Made by a program: the position numbers and the translations under genes. A stretch of 64,000 nucleotides of DNA from Prorocentrum cordatum (taxonomy: Eukaryota > Sar > Dinophyceae > Prorocentrales > Prorocentraceae), in the NCBI GenBank assembly GCA_963575745.1, contig CAUYUJ010017826.1, forward strand, positions 166,552 through 230,551. Direction: 5' to 3'. The notes below the pieces were generated by a model. It saw only the letters and a list, made by a program, of their open reading frames with translations, was not told the DNA's origin and did no database searches. Shown here piece by piece: positions 63,075 to 64,000 of this stretch. The number at the start of each line of letters is the position of its first letter. The stretch's first letter is position 1.

Positions 63075-63660
63075 CTCAGGCCGGTCCCAGAGGCGCTCCA
63101 GAGGAGTTCCCAGACCGTCCAAGAGCGCTCCAAGACGGCCTCAGTGGGTCCCGAGACGGCCCACGAGGGCCCGAAGCCTTCCGGGGGGGGCTCCACGACG
63201 ATCCAAGAGGCCGCAAAGACGCCCCAAGAGGGCCCCGAGCGCACGCCCAGGAGGCACAGATCGCCAAATTCCCTCAGGAAAGCGTGTATGTTCGGCATGC
63301 CCGCCTTGGTGTGCTCCTCAGGCCAAGCTCCCAAATCGCCCCAAGAAGACGACGGCCCACAAGAGCCCCAAGACGACGCCAGAGAACCCTGAAACAGCCT
63401 CACAGAACCCCAAGAGGCACAAGACGGCCCCAAGAGAGCTCCGAGGGGGCCCCAAGAGGCTCCAAAGACGGCCTCAGGCAGCCTCAAGAGAGCTCCAAGA
63501 CGGTCCAAGGCCTCCCGGACGCCCCGTGACGGCCCAAGATGACCCCAAGACGTTTCAAAACGCTCCCAGAGCAGCCCAAAAAAGCTTCAGAATGGCCCGA
63601 AAATGACCCCCACAAGGACCACCAATCAGGCCCAGAGACGCCCAGTGGAGGCGCACCAGG
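63075..63660 (+). repeat. GGCCCAAGACGG ~10-bp array
   Basis: Dense CCAAGAGCGC, CCAAGACGGCC and CCAAGAGGGCC units. Confidence 0.85.
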
Positions 63661-63671
63661 GGGACCTGAAG

Positions 63672-63900
63672 GTCGTGGAGGAAGTCCACGGGTTCGCCCT
63701 AGTCTGTACTACAATTCCGGGCGAAGCGCGCGCGAGAAGGTCAGGCAGTGGCAGCGCCCCGGGCCGCCCAGAGAGCTCGCGGGCCGCCTGGAGAGCCTCC
63801 GGGCCGCTGCCCGACGGGCCCAGGAGGCCCCCGGACCGCTGGCGGACTGATCCAGGATTCCCAGATCGCCCCAAGACGGCTTCAGGAGGTCCCGAAGACG
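63672..63900 (+). pseudogene. PPR module relic, duplicate of the 29.6-kb copy
   Basis: CGTGGA-ggaag-TCCACG (63674-63690), then GGTTCGCCCTAGTCTGTACT carrying the same 2-bp insertion as the 29.6-kb copy. It continues to AGCGCCCCGGGCC-CCCAGAGAGC and CCCAGATCGCCCCAAGACGGC. The shared lesion shows that the duplication came after the frame was lost. Confidence 0.65.
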
Positions 63901-64000
63901 GCCCAAGACGGTCCAAGAGTGGATCCGAGACGCTCAAAATGGCTTCAAGACGCCTTCAAGACAGCCCGGGACGCGTCCACGAGGCCCCCAGAGCGCTCGA

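Overview
This window looks like eukaryotic nuclear DNA, most likely from a dinoflagellate. Eight short coding modules encode single or paired pentatricopeptide (PPR) motifs with the signature GISACEKG-x-QW-x2-AL-x-LL-x-EM, a form I know from dinoflagellate genomes. One locus (12.40-12.47 kb) looks like tandem relics of the dinoflagellate spliced leader. There is a broken reverse transcriptase of the HVDD type with downstream cysteines. No operons, ribosome-binding sites, or tRNA, rRNA or snRNA genes were recognised. Most of the window is GC-rich repeat DNA, so many long open frames here are repeat artefacts. No complete gene can be assigned with confidence.

Layout. 0-20 kb: microsatellites (TAG, GAT, TCC, CGT), an array of short palindromes (4.5-5.3 kb), an ~88-bp satellite (7.9-8.7 kb), a zinc-ribbon pseudogene (10.5-10.9 kb), the spliced-leader-like relic, a decayed frame (13.1-13.9 kb), a four-copy ~140-bp tandem, pyrimidine tracts, and three successive 8-12-bp minisatellites (17.5-19.25 kb). 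20-31.5 kb: degenerate GGCCCAAGACGG-type repeats, AGC-rich blocks and the first PPR modules. 31.9-36.8 kb: a region that appears less GC-rich, flanked by ~240-bp direct repeats and containing the reverse-transcriptase relic, plus a second satellite array related to the 8-kb array but in the opposite orientation. 36.9-45.7 kb: a nest of interspersed elements, including a 1.28-kb palindrome flanked by an 8-bp direct repeat and a family with ~115-bp terminal inverted repeats. 46-64 kb: more PPR modules separated by the ~10-bp repeat, nested duplications (48-49.5 kb), a composite repeat that is an inverted copy of one at 0.8-1.3 kb, and recent tandem arrays at 57.3-58.7 kb.

How the parts relate. 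All PPR modules lie on the + strand and recur in a similar order: CTCGCTCCT-type or other simple repeat, AGC-rich block, short hairpin (CCGTGGAC...GTCCACGG), PPR motif, then GGCCCAAGACGG repeats. Two pairs of modules are clear segmental duplicates that include the spacer DNA. The modules could be exons of one or more very long PPR genes, or a dispersing and mostly decaying cassette. The sequence alone does not decide this.
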